Positions 9,445-21,985 of a stretch of DNA of 64,000 nt are shown here, one piece after another. The DNA is taken from positions 11,059,263-11,123,262 of the forward strand of contig CM036239.1 in assembly GCA_020698575.1 (NCBI GenBank), read 5' to 3'. The notes below the pieces were generated by a model. That model made no database searches. It worked only from the letters and a program-made list of their open reading frames with translations, and was not told where the DNA came from. Source of the DNA: Bostrychus sinensis. Lineage: Eukaryota > Chordata > Actinopteri > Gobiiformes > Eleotridae. The position numbers and the translations under genes are program-made. Numbering within the stretch: position 1 is the first letter of the stretch; each line of letters opens with the position of its first letter.

Positions 9445-11224
9445 ATGGGATGTGGAAATTCGTCACCAACTTCCACTGCAAACGACAGCAGCAACAAATC
9501 AGGTAAGTGTGCAGGCTGCATGATTCAGATGCCAAAAGTCAGTTCTGTGCATTTGATGTTGCAGGTTTGTTAAAATACTATAATATGCATAGTGCTGGTA
9601 ACATATTCAGTTAATTAGTATGTTTTTTTTTAACAAATACATAAAGTGATAGATTGAGTATATAAACATTAGTTGAAGAATTAGTGAGTATATTATAATT
9701 ATTATACTCTATAATGTTTCTATGAGGTAATTTCTTTCAAGTTCAATTTTAAGATCACCCTACAGTGCAGATCAATACAGTGCTCAAGAGGGGCAGGGCT
9801 AAAGGTTTAACTCCACCCATACTGACCACACTCATAATTCAGTATAGTCAAAAGTACAAAATGATGCCAAAATGAATAGGAAAGCCCACCACACATGAGT
9901 GTAATGTAGATCCCAGGGTGTGATGATTAACAACACCTCATTACATAACAAATGCTGAAGTTATTCCTGCAAGGACACAGTATTTAGACAAATTGGAAAC
10001 ATTGCCTGTTTAAATAGCTGTAATGGAAATATGTAGCCGTTGGTAATGTGTAGCAGATAATGTGTGTGATGGGATTAGGACATTGGTAAGTATTGGACAA
10101 ATTAAGATCGGAGGATTGTTATCATTAAATTACCTGGCGTAACCTAATCGTATCATATTTTTTGTTCCAGCATTTACAGCAAGTCATGCTGATTGTTCGT
10201 CAAAAGTGTAAGTGCATTTTTTTTTTAATCTTTAGATATTCCACATGTATTCATATTGACTGACTTTGTGCTGTGTGTGCCAGGTCAGATGATTCTGCAG
10301 CCGACGATGACAAACGGAAGTAAGTAATAACATGAGAATTGTCACACATCAGCACCTTAGTCAATATGAATTAATATTAATTTTGTTTGTGTCTGTGAGA
10401 TCAGGAACTATGGAGGTGTTTATGTGGGTTTACCTCCAGACCTAAGCAATGTTCCTACAGTACAGATTGGATCTCTCAGAGGTAACACACACTTAAAAAC
10501 AGAGTCAGTACATAATCATTAGAAAACCTAACCTAGCCTAGTTCTAGACGCAAAATCAAAAAAAGTCATCACTATATTCCAAAGACTCCATGTTCTTTTA
10601 GTGAAAGGGACTACAAGCAGCCTTTTTTCCACATTTTATCATCAACAATTAATAACATAATAAATCACAATGTAATGTGCAAGAGCTAAAAACATAGTCC
10701 AGCAATCTTGATTTAGCTAAAACTGTAAACAATCATAGACATATGGGCAACTCAATAATGAGTTGTTATGCCATTTAATCATGTAGAAAATTATGAATAA
10801 TCTTTTTTTTTTATATCTAGTGAAGATATGAATTGATTTTCCATAAGGGAAGTGAAAAAGGTATTTTAATTTTTGTATTTGGTGTGAAGCAGCATGTGTG
10901 CGTGAGAGCATTCACATCCATATAACGTACACACACAGACACGTCAAATCTTCATTTCCTGTGGAGTCTCCAGGGTCAGGGGAGCATGGGAGAAGAAAGA
11001 TCCTCACTGCAGTGTCTGTACTCTCCTCTTTATGTTTATGTATACATGTTTAAATACAGCAGCTTTGTGTATAAATTTTATATTTTGTCAGGGTTACATG
11101 TGTGTTGCTTCAAGGTTTTCGTTTATAGATGTGTGTGTTGAGTTAATTAATGAGATTGTCCTCCACAGAGAGTGAGCGAGACCCAGTGTCCCTTAGGAAG
11201 CCACTGTGGGGAAATGGACTCTGA
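9445..11224 (+). CDS. occ1: OCC1 (C12orf75) homologue, 5 coding exons
   Basis: Coding exons 9445-9502, 10171-10207, 10284-10319, 10405-10481 and 11169-11224 join in frame to 87 codons. The start MGCGNS gives an N-terminal Gly2/Cys3, which suggests lipid modification, and the core KRKNYGGVYVGLP is the diagnostic block of human OCC1 (overexpressed in colon carcinoma 1). Human OCC1 is 63 residues. This protein has a longer Ser/Asp-rich linker and a different C-terminus ending GNGL, so the last exon is less certain than the first four. All donors are GT (GTAAG or GTAAC) and all acceptors AG. The function of OCC1 is not established. The gene is convergent with dclre1c. Confidence 0.82.
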
Positions 11225-13188
11225 TTTTAATGAAGCCCCAGGTCTGTGCTTGCTTCTGTCAAGTGTTCCAACAACTTTTACTATCTCTGTTTTTTGTTCA
11301 GCTATGGTGTCATGTGTTATTGTTTTGCCTCCATCTGCATTTTCAGTGAGATAAATTTACTGTTCATTGTGACATTGATGTATAACTGGGTTCTGACTTT
11401 GTTTTCAACCTCCATATTGTTTTTTTCAAATGTACAGGGTTTTGCCCGGAACAAAATGCATCAGGAGAAAATGGTGATTGCATGAAAAGGAGACACCTGC
11501 CAAGTCTCAAATGAGAAGCACTCAGCTCCCATTGGAGTCAATCTTCTCCTTTAGTGTCTCCTGCAAGGACTGTGATGGGATCACTTTTTCTTGGCCTTAC
11601 CCACCGTGGAGCCTGTGGAGACTAAACCAATAGACTTCATATAAACCTGACTGCTATGGTTGAAAGTAAACGGCCACAGCTGCAACTCAAGGTCAATACA
11701 TAGGTCTATGTCTCTTGATATACAATGTTTTAAATGTGCCAGTAGTGGTTAGTCAGTAACCTAATATCAAAAGGTTAATGCATTTTAGCAAAATGTACTT
11801 AGTGCACATGTAAGGCTGAAGAGAGAGCTGCAGACTCTTTGTCCTCCACAGTTCATTAGCAGCTCCTGCAGAGAGATGACATGGGCAGATTATTATCTCC
11901 TTTGGGGAAAAGTACAGATGGTACAGTGAAAAAAGTACAGATGGAAGTGTTAGAAATGACAAAATTTTCATCTAAAGGACAGACTTTGTGCTATTTTTAG
12001 TGACATACAATTTGGGGAATTATGGTTCCCAAATGATGACAATGCTGTTTTCAAAATTGCATGTAGAAAGCAAATGAGATTTACTTTCTGGTATACAGTA
12101 CTATAGTATTTTCTTAGAAAATGTATAATATAAACACAACCTTTTAAATTATTTGTGAATTTGTGAAATGGTTTTGTCTATATTATGATCTTGTTAATAC
12201 ATTACACCCTGTACCCATACAATATGTCTTCAATATTTAGATGCTCTATTTTTGTATTATAGATTTGCATTTGGTTTTGTGTGTCTAAAAATTTGTTTAT
12301 GTAAGTTACAAAAATAGTTACTGTAATCAACATATTACGAGCTATATTTGGTATTTGTGTGCAATATTTGGTCAAATGCAGGTAGATTACAAAAAATGAA
12401 AGTATTCTTGGATAAACATTTAAAAAATGTATAAATATGTAGTCTAAATTATTCACCAAAATAAAATAGCTCACCAACCTTTAACAAGAAAATAACACAT
12501 AACACTTAATACCAACAGCTTTCACTGAGTGTAGACAGTTTATTTCCTCTCAATGTCAGTTGATCCACTTAAGAAAAATAAAACACCTGCAACAAATGTC
12601 AACTGGCAATATGTGCACAGGTGCATCTTTGCAGTAGAGGTTAAAGTGCTTTACAGAAAAGTCATTTTATACACTGAGGTCTGAATGAGTCAAGGCTCGT
12701 TTTGAAGGTGAACTGTACATGTATACAAACATTACATCTTGATTGAAAGTGTGAGGAACATACATAAACTGACAGATGTCTTTACCTGTGAACATAAATA
12801 TCAAACTAGAAACTGAGTGCTGACCTCCCCAAGACATAACAGTGTAATCCAGTTTCCTTAAGTTTATTCTTATGGTTGTGCCATCCTCCAAGGCCTGGAC
12901 CACAACAACCTAGGTTTAGCTTTTGGAACTATGTAAAAAAAAATCCAGGATTTTGACAGTATTACAGACCAACACCAAAAAACATTTTATCATTTATTAC
13001 TTGGCCCATTAACTTTTTGAGTCATACTGCAAGTCTACATTAAATGCACAACATAAGTACATATTCAAAACTAAATTAATTGGCTTAATTAATTCCTTAA
13101 ACTATGTTGTTGAAGCCAACATACATATAAAATGTGAAGAATGAAAAATATGCCAATATGGAATGGAATATACATGTTTTGGTCTGTA
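11225..13188. other. Convergent 3' UTR region of occ1 and dclre1c
   Basis: No further coding sequence is recognised between the two stop codons. AATAAA on the plus strand near 12574 could end occ1. TTTATT at 12539-12544, which is AATAAA on the minus strand, could end dclre1c, giving overlapping 3' UTRs. The sequence is otherwise AT-rich and featureless. Confidence 0.5.
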
Positions 13189-16100
13189 TCATACAGAGCC
13201 CTGACTTTCTTTCCTGATTAACACATCCTCTCCAGAAGCCAACTTCCTGTAGAGCTTTAACAGTTCTTCTGGTTGTGGTATCCTTGACTCTGGCGTGCAG
13301 GGTATGTCAAAATCAGATGAGGCTTGTGAGTCTGGGAGGTCAAGCATGTCCTGCTGGATATGGCTCTCTGCCTGATTGGTCCTTGCGTTGCTTTCTTCAG
13401 TCCCACTTTGGTTTGGATGCAGAATTATTGTGTCAGGTAAAGATGAATCCTGGTTCTGTGATGAGTGATTGGAGTGAGGTACAGAGGAACTCCAGCTAAA
13501 GTTTTCAGTGGAGTCTTGTGTTTCTTCTTCTTCATCAGTTTCTTCACTGAACAATTCAGGTGTTTGTGAATCTGACAATTTAGAGGAAGCTGGGCTTTGA
13601 ACAGAGCGGTCAGACTGTGATTGGCTGGTCTGGCTATCAATCAGCATACCTGAAGTAAAAAAGTCTTCCCATTTTGGAAGATCAGTTGAAGATATTTGGT
13701 CCTTTTTCTCCTCCGATTTGACTACCTCCTCCTCATTTTTAAAAACCATGTCCCCCTTTCCCAGTTCTTCCTCTTCTTCCTCTTCATCGCCTTCCTCTTC
13801 ATCATTGGACTCAGTGCAGTCAAGGTAGTTGTGTGAAAGCAGCTGGTTTTCAGTAACAACTGAAGTCATAGATTCATCTGTCTGGTCAGTTTGCTCTTTC
13901 AGAGATGTTTTTTCTATGATGAGCACAAAACATTTTCAATTGTAAATTAACTCGTGCTTAGATAAATTGTGAAAAAGATAATCCAAATGATACCATCGCT
14001 TATTTCTAGTTGCAGGGGTGTTTTCTTCCTTACTGGAGTCAGGTCCATTCCATCAAACAAACCGTCATCACTATGTGACACTAAACATGTACAGAGAGAA
14101 ATAAAGAAGTTATTTACATGCATTAACATGCTCTGTTGGGTCATGTTTGTCTCACCGATTGAAGCCTGCTCCACCCTTGTGCGTTTAAGCACTCCCAAAG
14201 GCTTGTATATAAATGCTTCAGGATCAGATTGTTTTCTGCACATTTGCTTCAACCTGCACAACAGATAGACAATTCTATGTTTGCACATTTATGTTTCATT
14301 GATTTATTATTAAATTAAATGTTTACATTTTCTGTAAATATAATAAATTCTGTCACTCACATCTGGGTGACCTCAGTCAGTGTCTGACCAATAGGAATGA
14401 CATTGGGAGAGATATTGACTGGCTTGAGATACAGCAAGAAGTCTTTAATCTGAAAGTTAAGAAAATGACAATGTATTTTACAAACAGAACTAAAGTTGTT
14501 CTTAGAGAGGACATTGAGTGGATTAACTAACCTCAGAATAAGAAGAATGGAAACTAAAGCAGGCTCTGAAAGAACTAGCTCCTGTTCTGTGATCAACACC
14601 AAAATAAGACATCTTTTAACATCGTAGCTTTTTGTATGCACCTAACATTTTGTCTATAAACAGCATCAGGCAATAGCAATTACTTTATTATAACATTTGT
14701 TTTTTTGGTTCTTTCTCCAAACCACATGGTTGATGGTTTGATGCTTATGATTCGAAGCGGTGTCCCATCAGCAGCTGTACATCCACAAGGCAAACGGTTC
14801 CCTTGGAAAAACTCCTCATCCTGCACACAAATCAGAGAAGGACAAAAACATGCTTAATTAATTAATTCACTTCATACACTACACACACTGCAGACTCAAG
14901 TGAAAAGTAAAAGGTAATTAGATAAAAGTGTAATTATTATGCTTTTTAACTTAATATAACCTTAGGGTGACGGCAGGCATGGATTTGTGTTCTGTGGTCA
15001 GTGGTTACGTAGTTTAAGATTTCAGGCATTTTCTTAAACATTGCCAAATTGTTGATGTGAATCTGAAAAAAAATTAAACAAATTAAATCATGTAAAGACA
15101 TTATCCCACTTGCGAATATGTATATAAGTGTAACCTGGGTTTTGAATTCCTCCCCCAAGTTGGTGAATAGATATTCATATCCATAAGCAGCTTTACAGTT
15201 AAGCCACACAACATGATATGGACTTTGACTGATCCAATTTCCAATAAGCTCTAAAATACCATTCAGACAGACATCCTACAGAAACACACAGTAAATGTCA
15301 TACAGATTAATATCTAGTAACGTTGTTCAGTTTTATTTCTGTTAATGCAATACTATGTTAAGTTTCTACACGACAAGATATATACAGTTTAATTATGCTA
15401 TAAATACCTACCCGTGATGGTATCTGATAAAAGCGTGGGTCATAGAAAGTAGAGTCCAGATACACACTCTGAATATCTTTAACCCTATGAAATACGTGTG
15501 CAAATAAATTATTTATTTTATTTTTATGGAAAAACACAAAAATAAAGATCTTTATTGTTGCATAATCAATAGTAATAGTAATAGAATTATAAAACAACAT
15601 AATTTGTATGTGAAAAATATTTAGTTTTCCCTGGAAAGAGAGCAACTAACCTGCTGCCAGAATGCAAATATTCAATCCTTGAAGCATCTCCTTTAGCTAA
15701 CCTGAAGTCTCCTGTATACAATACATTTCCCTGGCAACCCTCAAAAAGAAACCTACAAAAGAATATACTGGTGTTAAAAATTAGGTTCGGCTTTGTTATT
15801 TAGTACATTGTTGCAAAATTAGGCCAAGTCAACGCAAATGAATATTAACACTCACATGACGGAGCCAGGACAGTGGCCAGCTGGAAGCAATGTAACCACA
15901 ATGTCTTCTTTCTGTTGCATAAAATCTTAACTTTAATTTAACTTGTGACTTTCACTTCAAATAAGAAATTTTATCACAGAAGTTAAAATGTTTTCATATA
16001 TTTTATTACATTACCTCCCCAGATGCTTCATCAACCAAGGAAATCTGAGTTGGACTTTCAAGCTCCAAAGGAACCTGATATAGAAAATATTTAAACCTTA

Positions 16101-16712
16101 TAATTTCTTATACACATACACTTAGTTCCAAAGTCTCACATTTACTATATTACTTGTCTCTAAAGGTTGCCTAGTGTATAGGTACAATGCATAATGTAGA
16201 TAATATTTCTCTGTAATCCTTAACTATTAAAAACTTACAATATAGTCCTCCCAGAAAGCATATTTGGGGTTGCTCAGCAGGAGTTCTTTGGTTACAAAGG
16301 AGCAGTAGAGGCGGACTGTACGACTTGAACCAAAAAACACACGCACATTTTAAATTATTCACTTTGGCTTAGTTCAGTATCCTTCATAGGGTAGGGCTGA
16401 TTTATTCAATGTTCTCACCTGAAACGTAATTTTCTTTTTAGCAGTGGTCCCTTTAGCCCTTTCATGTGATCTGTTAAAATCAGATAAAGAGGGCAGTATA
16501 TGCTTATTCTGTTTTGAGGGATTCTACCATTGAAGTGTGAATCCATTTCATTTATCAGCATGTCTCATATGTCCCAGATGTGAGCTGAGGATGCTAACCC
16601 TACCTTTATGGCAGTGGGAGAGGAAATATGCCCGGGCATGTATATTCTCCCGGTCGAACCTGTCCAAAGAAATTCTCGGATACTCCTTCATCCGACCTGC
16701 AAATGAACTCAT
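13189..16712 (-). CDS. dclre1c: DNA cross-link repair 1C / Artemis nuclease, 15 coding exons
   Basis: Exons in gene order: 16712-16604, 16470-16419, 16323-16239, 16074-16015, 15911-15856, 15752-15651, 15484-15412, 15275-15135, 15062-14961, 14820-14684, 14586-14532, 14449-14361, 14253-14156, 14080-13994, 13913-13189. They encode 656 residues (human 692). The start MSSFAGRMKEYPRIS matches Artemis. Metallo-beta-lactamase metal ligands are intact: SHCHKDH (H33, H35, D37, H38), H115 in AGHCPGS, D136 in YTGDF, D165 in YLDSTF. The beta-CASP part includes ACRHPK and SIKPSTMWF. The last exon holds an acidic run, the ligase IV-binding W496..F499-F500 and many SQ/TQ sites for DNA-PK/ATM. Artemis opens hairpins and trims ends in nuclear non-homologous end joining and V(D)J recombination. 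It looks fully functional. Confidence 0.97.
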
Positions 16713-17505
16713 CTTTGCTTTTCCTTGACAAGCCTCTCATCTAAAATCACTTTATAAATATACATTTAATGTTACAGCGTATACATCCGTGTCCCGTAGT
16801 GTTATCATTTTTATTCGTCCCGCCCACAACACTTGTTCTTCTTCTATTGGGGAAAGTTACTCGTTTGCTCTGTATCGCCATCTACAGTTGGTTTTAGTGT
16901 ATTACATGCATTATTCAAGCCCGTCATGAATATGATTACAATTTAAAAGGTAGTTATTATAGTGTTATTCTTACTATAGATAAACGAACGACAAAATAAA
17001 CTATATAACGTTATTTGGCTGACTCTTTTGGCTGACTAAGCCGCCATGCCACGGACACGTGTCCCACGGTTACTAGGCAACAAAGAAAGCTACCATCCTC
17101 TGCTATCACCATCTGTCGTCCGCTTGCAAGGAGCGCTTAAAACAAAGTTAACGAAGATTACGTAGGTGGGTAACGTTACAGCATTTTTGTATGTTTTGTT
17201 TATAACATGAATGTAGTTTTAACACAAAGATAAACATACAGTTTATAGCAGCACGAAGTAATAACTTCATTTTTCCTAAGAATCTGGTTAGCTTAACGGT
17301 CATTGATTGTTGTAACGTTTGACATAGACATTTATTATATTAATGCTTATGTGTCTGGTTGTAGCTATCTTGCCCTAACATATTATAATAACAAATGGTA
17401 AATATTAATTTATATCTTGTGGGAATTTATTGTCCACACAACTGCTGACAGTAAAACTGTTTGGCAGCGGAAACTGATGACTATTTCTGTGACTTCAGCC
17501 TCATC
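16713..17505. promoter_or_regulatory. Bidirectional promoter region, dclre1c / meig1
   Basis: The two start codons are 793 bp apart and divergent, the same arrangement as in human. The region contains the 12-bp palindrome GGACACGTGTCC (17053-17064, with an E-box CACGTG) and an RFX-type X-box next to it. A likely noncoding first exon of meig1 ends before a GTAGGT donor near 17161, and its coding exon has an acceptor at about 17467 (TTTGGCAG). Confidence 0.65.
17069..17081 (+). promoter_or_regulatory. Candidate RFX X-box
   Basis: Reads GTTACT-A-GGCAAC, matching the X-box half-sites RYYNYY and RRNRAC with a one-base spacer. It lies about 80 bp before the putative donor of the meig1 noncoding exon. 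RFX factors drive ciliary and spermiogenesis genes, which fits meig1. Assignment is by motif only. Confidence 0.55.
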
Positions 17506-17970
17506 ATGTCCATGACCAAGCCAAAGTCTATGCATCGAGCTGAAGGATGGACTGCAGAGGTTGAAAACCTGTTCAGATTTCAACAAGCCGGCTATAGAGA
17601 TGAATTGGAGTACTTACAAGTCCAACACGGTGCCATGGTGAGTTGCCTACTAGATTAATTTTATATCCAGGGCTGACATTACCACTGGCAAGTGTTATTT
17701 AAATGTTGAAATGTTTCTGGTCTTTAAAAGGTGTCGCAAATATAGCAACAGGATTTGATTTGATTTATATAGTATTATTATATTATTTCCCTATTTAGCA
17801 GTATTGTTTATTACGTTACTATTATTATTTTTTCTTTCTAGGTTGACAAATGGCCAGTGACTGGATTTGTTAAGAAACTTAAGCGTCGGGACAATACCTT
17901 TTATTATTACAGTAAAAAACGAGAGTGCCAGGAGAGTGAGGTTCATAAAGTGAAAGTATATGCATATTAG
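17506..17970 (+). CDS. meig1: Meiosis-expressed gene 1 protein, 2 coding exons
   Basis: Exons 17506-17637 and 17842-17970 give 86 residues (human 88). The diagnostic core FRFQQAGYRDELEY, then VDKWPVTGFVKKLKRRDNTF and the end HKVKVYAY match MEIG1 almost throughout. The frame is open upstream to 17461, but MSMTKPKS at 17506 is the first ATG and matches the known N-terminal length. In mice MEIG1 works with PACRG at the manchette to deliver cargo during sperm-tail formation. The gene is divergent from dclre1c, as in mammals. A hAT-type element begins 20 bp after the stop codon, so the 3' UTR is transposon-derived. Confidence 0.97.
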
Positions 17971-17989
17971 GATTTTACAAACCAATGAC

Positions 17990-19030
17990 TAGGGGTGTAA
18001 CGATACAGTAATTATGTCAATGTATTTTTTCCTATGATACAACCATATTGATACACATTACCTTGTATCAAATTGTATAATTTTCTAGGTAGTGTATTTT
18101 GACAAACATGTAAAAAAATTGGCCAGCAATGGCTTTTTGGGTGTAATTTTTGTGTTTTTAATGTAATAAAATGTTATTACCTCTGCCAAGGCGGAGATTA
18201 TGTTTTTGGTGGTTTTGGTTTGTTTGTTTGTTTGTTTGTTTGTTTGTTTGTTAGCAACATAACTCAAAGAGTTGTGGACGGATTTTGATGAAATTTTAAG
18301 AAAATGCCAGAAATGGAATAAGGAACAAGTGTTTAAATTTTGGGGGTGATCCGGATCACCATCTGGATCCAGGAATTTTTTTTTTTTTAAAGGATTCTTT
18401 ACTATGGGGAGATGGGACTAATTTTGCCATTAGAGCTTCTAACTCAACAAATAATGCCCAGAATCACTGGCAAATAATTATGACATGACATCATGGTAGA
18501 TGTTATAATCTGTCATAGTTTGACCTGGATCATGTTGATATTCTGGTTCTGGTGATCCAGAAGGTTATAAATATAAGGGGTACATAAAATTGGATATTGC
18601 ACAGCAACAAATGTAGCTACACACTTGCAAATAATGTCAAATGAAAGGTGAGTTTTTTTCTCTTTCAGTAGTATGTTCACAGATTTGATGGATCTTTAAT
18701 ACTTATTGAGCTAGATCTGCGCCTTGAGGAGTTTTTCTCAGGTGAGTGACCTTATGGCTAGGCAGAGGTCTGTGCTCTCTGATTGCTTCTAGTATTGAAC
18801 TTTTTTTTGCTCTCCGTCTACTGGACATAATCAACCCCAGTTGCGATGCTACATTTGAGAGTAAACTTGTATGATTTTTGGCAAAATGTTGCTGTATTGG
18901 TTATCGATATGAAGTTGTATTGTAACAAATCACATTGTTCCAAATTAGCCAATATTGTTCTTGAATCATATTGAAGCAATTCTAATCGATATGTATTGTA
19001 TTATTTCAAAAACATATTGTTACACCCCTA
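17990..19030. mobile_element. Non-autonomous hAT-type element (TAGGGGTGTAACGATAC ends)
   Basis: The left end TAGGGGTGTAACGATAC and the right end (reverse complement TAGGGGTGTAACAATAT) are terminal inverted repeats. The flanks CCAATGAC (17982-17989) and TTAATGAC (19031-19038) match at 6 of 8 positions, an aged 8-bp target duplication typical of hAT. There is no transposase ORF. An unrelated dispersed repeat is nested inside (about 18178-18600). Confidence 0.8.
18178..18600. repeat. Nested dispersed repeat with a (TTTG)n tract
   Basis: CCTCTGCCAAGGCGGAGATT, then a TTTG repeat (18220-18252), then AAAGAGTTGTGGACGGATTT, ATGGAATAAGGAACAAGTG and TGATCCGGATCACC. These blocks recur widely in fish genomes as a single repeat. 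The class is not assigned. It is inserted within the hAT element. Confidence 0.5.
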
Positions 19031-19773
19031 TTAATGACTGATGAATAACTTTGTCTTTAACAACTCTCAGAAACGGAAATAAAAATGCATATTTTTTAAG
19101 GCTCAAAATGTTAGCATTTTTTATGGTTTTGCTAAAGAAAAGAAACTACTGATGTCATTTTCCCTTTAATATCATAAGTTTCTAATTATACATCATTGTA
19201 TTACATAAGTTTCCAATTTTTATTTATTTCTTTATTTTTTTTTTTTTGGCTTAAAAAACATTGTATTTTTGTATGATACAATAAATAAATTCATCTTCTA
19301 TTATTCAAATTGGTATAATTTATAAGTTACTTTTTAGTTCTGAGGCTGTGTATTTCTGAAGTTTGCTTTTGCTTGGATTGTTCACTGGGTTGTCACACTC
19401 TGCTCATGTGATAGGATAATGAGAGTCCTATACCAGGGAACCCACAGACAGGCTGCAATAAGTTTTTGCCCCCTTAAACTGAGAATGCCTTTTCATATTT
19501 GTTTTTATAGAGAATTATGATTTCTATACAATTTAATTTTAATGAGATTGCTTTGCTCATTGCACAAGGGTATTTCTGGAGAAGGAAACAGGTAGGCCTA
19601 TTTAAGTGTTTTCGAGATATACATTGCGAAAGTAGCTGATTATTATTATTACTACTATTATTATTATACCATCACTAATCTGTGTAGGCAGGATGATAGG
19701 CTATTCCCTCCCAGCAGCTCACAGTATGACAAAACAATACAGTCCATACTTTCTGTCCCATTATGTTTATATG

Positions 19774-20568
19774 CAGAGGTGGGCAGTAACAAAGTAAATT
19801 TAATTGACGAGAATCTGTACTTTACTTGAGCAGTATTTTTAGGGGAAACTTACTACTTTTACTCCTCTACATCTAAAAGATAAATATAACACTTTTTACT
19901 CCACTACAAAAAAGCAAAAGTAACTTAAAATAGTTTTAAAACCGAAAGACAACCGACTTACTCCCTAAAGATAAACTTACTAATTGTAATTTATACTTTA
20001 AAACCTTTTGTAAAGTAAATGTACATATATATCTCAACTCATATTTACTCTCAGGAACTAAAATTAACCTCTGGACACAATCTGGAAGTGATTTAGCTTT
20101 TGCTTTGATTATCATTTGCACGATTCTATAATAAACCAATTTAAAATTATTGTTTAGAATGATCATAAAACCCAGCCTTATTTATAATACACATGGCTTG
20201 TTTTTGCTGTAAAACAATCTTATCTATTATGGTTTTATAAGTTGATCCCCACATTTCCTCACTAAAATGAGTCTGATGTCTCTTCTTTAGAGGGTATTAA
20301 GGATGTGTGAAGATGTATTTGATTTATATTTTTTGGAGCTGCAAATTTGTGACTTGAATGTTGTTGTCAAAATTCTTGGCTGTACCCATTTGAACTACAT
20401 TGTGAAGAAAAAAGTACATTGAATACTAGTAGTAGTAGAAGTATTTTTAAAAGCACATACTCCAGTACTTTTTACTCAAGTCAAATTTTAACTTAGCAAC
20501 TTTTACTTGTATTGGAGTAATATTTGAGAGGATCTATACTTTGACTCAAGTAATGAAGTAGAGTTCCA
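19774..20568. mobile_element. hAT-type miniature element (GTAACAAAGTA family)
   Basis: The element is flanked by a perfect 8-bp duplication TTTATATG (19766-19773 and 20569-20576). The ends are rich in alternating CAAGTA/TACTTG motifs (left CAGAGGTGGGCAGTAAC, right ACTCAAGTAATGAAGTAG) that are roughly inverted. No coding potential is seen; small ORFs inside are chance. Confidence 0.8.
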
Positions 20569-20769
20569 TTTATATGTTGACATCCATTGATTATATTTGA
20601 TACAAAGCTGAATGAAAAAAGTTCAGAAACGTTAATCAAAAAACTAAAGTTACAATTGTTGCTAACACATTGCAAGTTCTGGTTTCATTTTTCAGTGCAT
20701 GCTCTGTTTCCTTTGATTTATTTTACTCAAATTGAATGATTAGGTAAATTTGAAAGACCCAAGTTTAAT

Positions 20770-21367
20770 CTGGTGTTTCCCAACCAGGGGTATGGGGACC
20801 CCTATAGGGGTACACAAACACTTTACAGGGGATACTTGGAATTATTTCATAATTTGATAAGAAAATATTTGTGATCTTTTCATATTAAACTATTGAAACT
20901 GGTGAAAGACAAGCTCAGTGTCTCATAGATTGATTAAAACATACTGATTAAAACAATGTGAAACTACTAGAAATATTATTTGAATAGGCTGATTATAAAG
21001 CTTGTTTCAAATGAGAGTTAGTTATTTTTCATACTTTTTTGGCAATTTATTATGAGTTTTAGTTTTTAGTTGAAAAATAAAGTAAAATAAGTAAATATCA
21101 TATCATATTGTTTTATTTTTATTTTTGTTATATTTTTACAATTTGATTTATTGTTATTTTAAAGGGATTTTATTTGTATTTGAATAAAATGTTCAAAGTA
21201 AAAAACAAATGATGGAAAATTTGCTTTTACTATAAAGTAAGTTTAAAATGTCTTCGTACTAATAAACACAGAGGACCACTCTAAATTAACTCGTAAACAA
21301 ATGAGGGGGTACTCAGGGTGGGACAAAAAACCAAAGGGGTACGCAACATAAAAAAGGTTGAACCACT
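20770..21367. mobile_element. hAT-type miniature element, copy 1 (GTTTCCCAACC family)
   Basis: The left end is CTGGTGTTTCCCAACCAGGG and the right end, read in reverse, AGTGGTTCAACC. The flanks AGTTTAAT and CGTTTAGT match at 6 of 8. Both ends carry GGGGTA/TACCCC blocks. A second copy in the opposite orientation is at 52596-53078. Confidence 0.75.
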
Positions 21368-21833
21368 CGTTTAGTCGTCGGCTAAACAGTAATTGAGCCC
21401 GCCTTTAACAGACGAACGGAAGCCGCTGGGTTTATTCCCTTTAATTCTCGCTTGACCGTCTATCATCGGACTTTACCAAGTTAAGTTATGTTTTCTTTCC
21501 AGGCGGCGCGGCGGGGCTCGTAAGGCAAGTGATGTGACGAGTGTGGGGCTGCTTTAGCTTAATAAATAAGCTTTTAGTAATAACGTTTGCATGACAGCAG
21601 TGTGGTTAGCTCACCGTTAGCTTAGTTAGCAATTTGCTTTACAGATGGCCTTTTGCAGCAACACAGGTTACCCCGGTTATCAAACACATTAAAGGTGGCG
21701 TTTCAGTGTAATTTGTTTCTGTTTTAAAATCTGTTTGGTAATTTAATGACGCACTAATTACTTTTAGGATTGTTTGCGTTAAGGTAACACGATTGTATTA
21801 GTTTTGCTTCCCCCGAGGCAAATTAAATCTGAC

Positions 21834-21862
21834 ATGGCTAACAGTGTTACCGAAGCTAATAG
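21834..21862 (+). promoter_or_regulatory. Putative tmem243 5' exon with upstream ORF start
   Basis: ATG at 21834 is followed by nine codons and a strong donor (AG then GTAAGTG at 21863). Spliced to the acceptor at 23428 (TTCCACAG), the frame reads MANSVTEANRENKKQTP and stops, giving a 17-codon upstream ORF ahead of the main ATG at 23583. The surrounding 21400-21830 is relatively GC-rich (GGCGGCGCGGCGGGG at about 21502) and probably holds the promoter. The exon is inferred, not proven. Confidence 0.45.
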
Positions 21863-21984
21863 GTAAGTGAGCACCTCCACTCACTTTTAAAACATAAAAA
21901 TACTGACATTTCGCGTTAATGCCAGTGTTAACGTTAACTCTTTGTCTTATCTTGTTTACAACCTGGCGCTAGTATGGTGTTGGC

Positions 21985-21985
<1 letters not shown>

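Noticed and set aside
12667..12903. Minus-strand ORF beginning MVQALEDGTTIRINLRKLD
   Set aside because: It lies in the probable 3' UTR of dclre1c. No family is recognised and no partner exon was found; it is probably chance.
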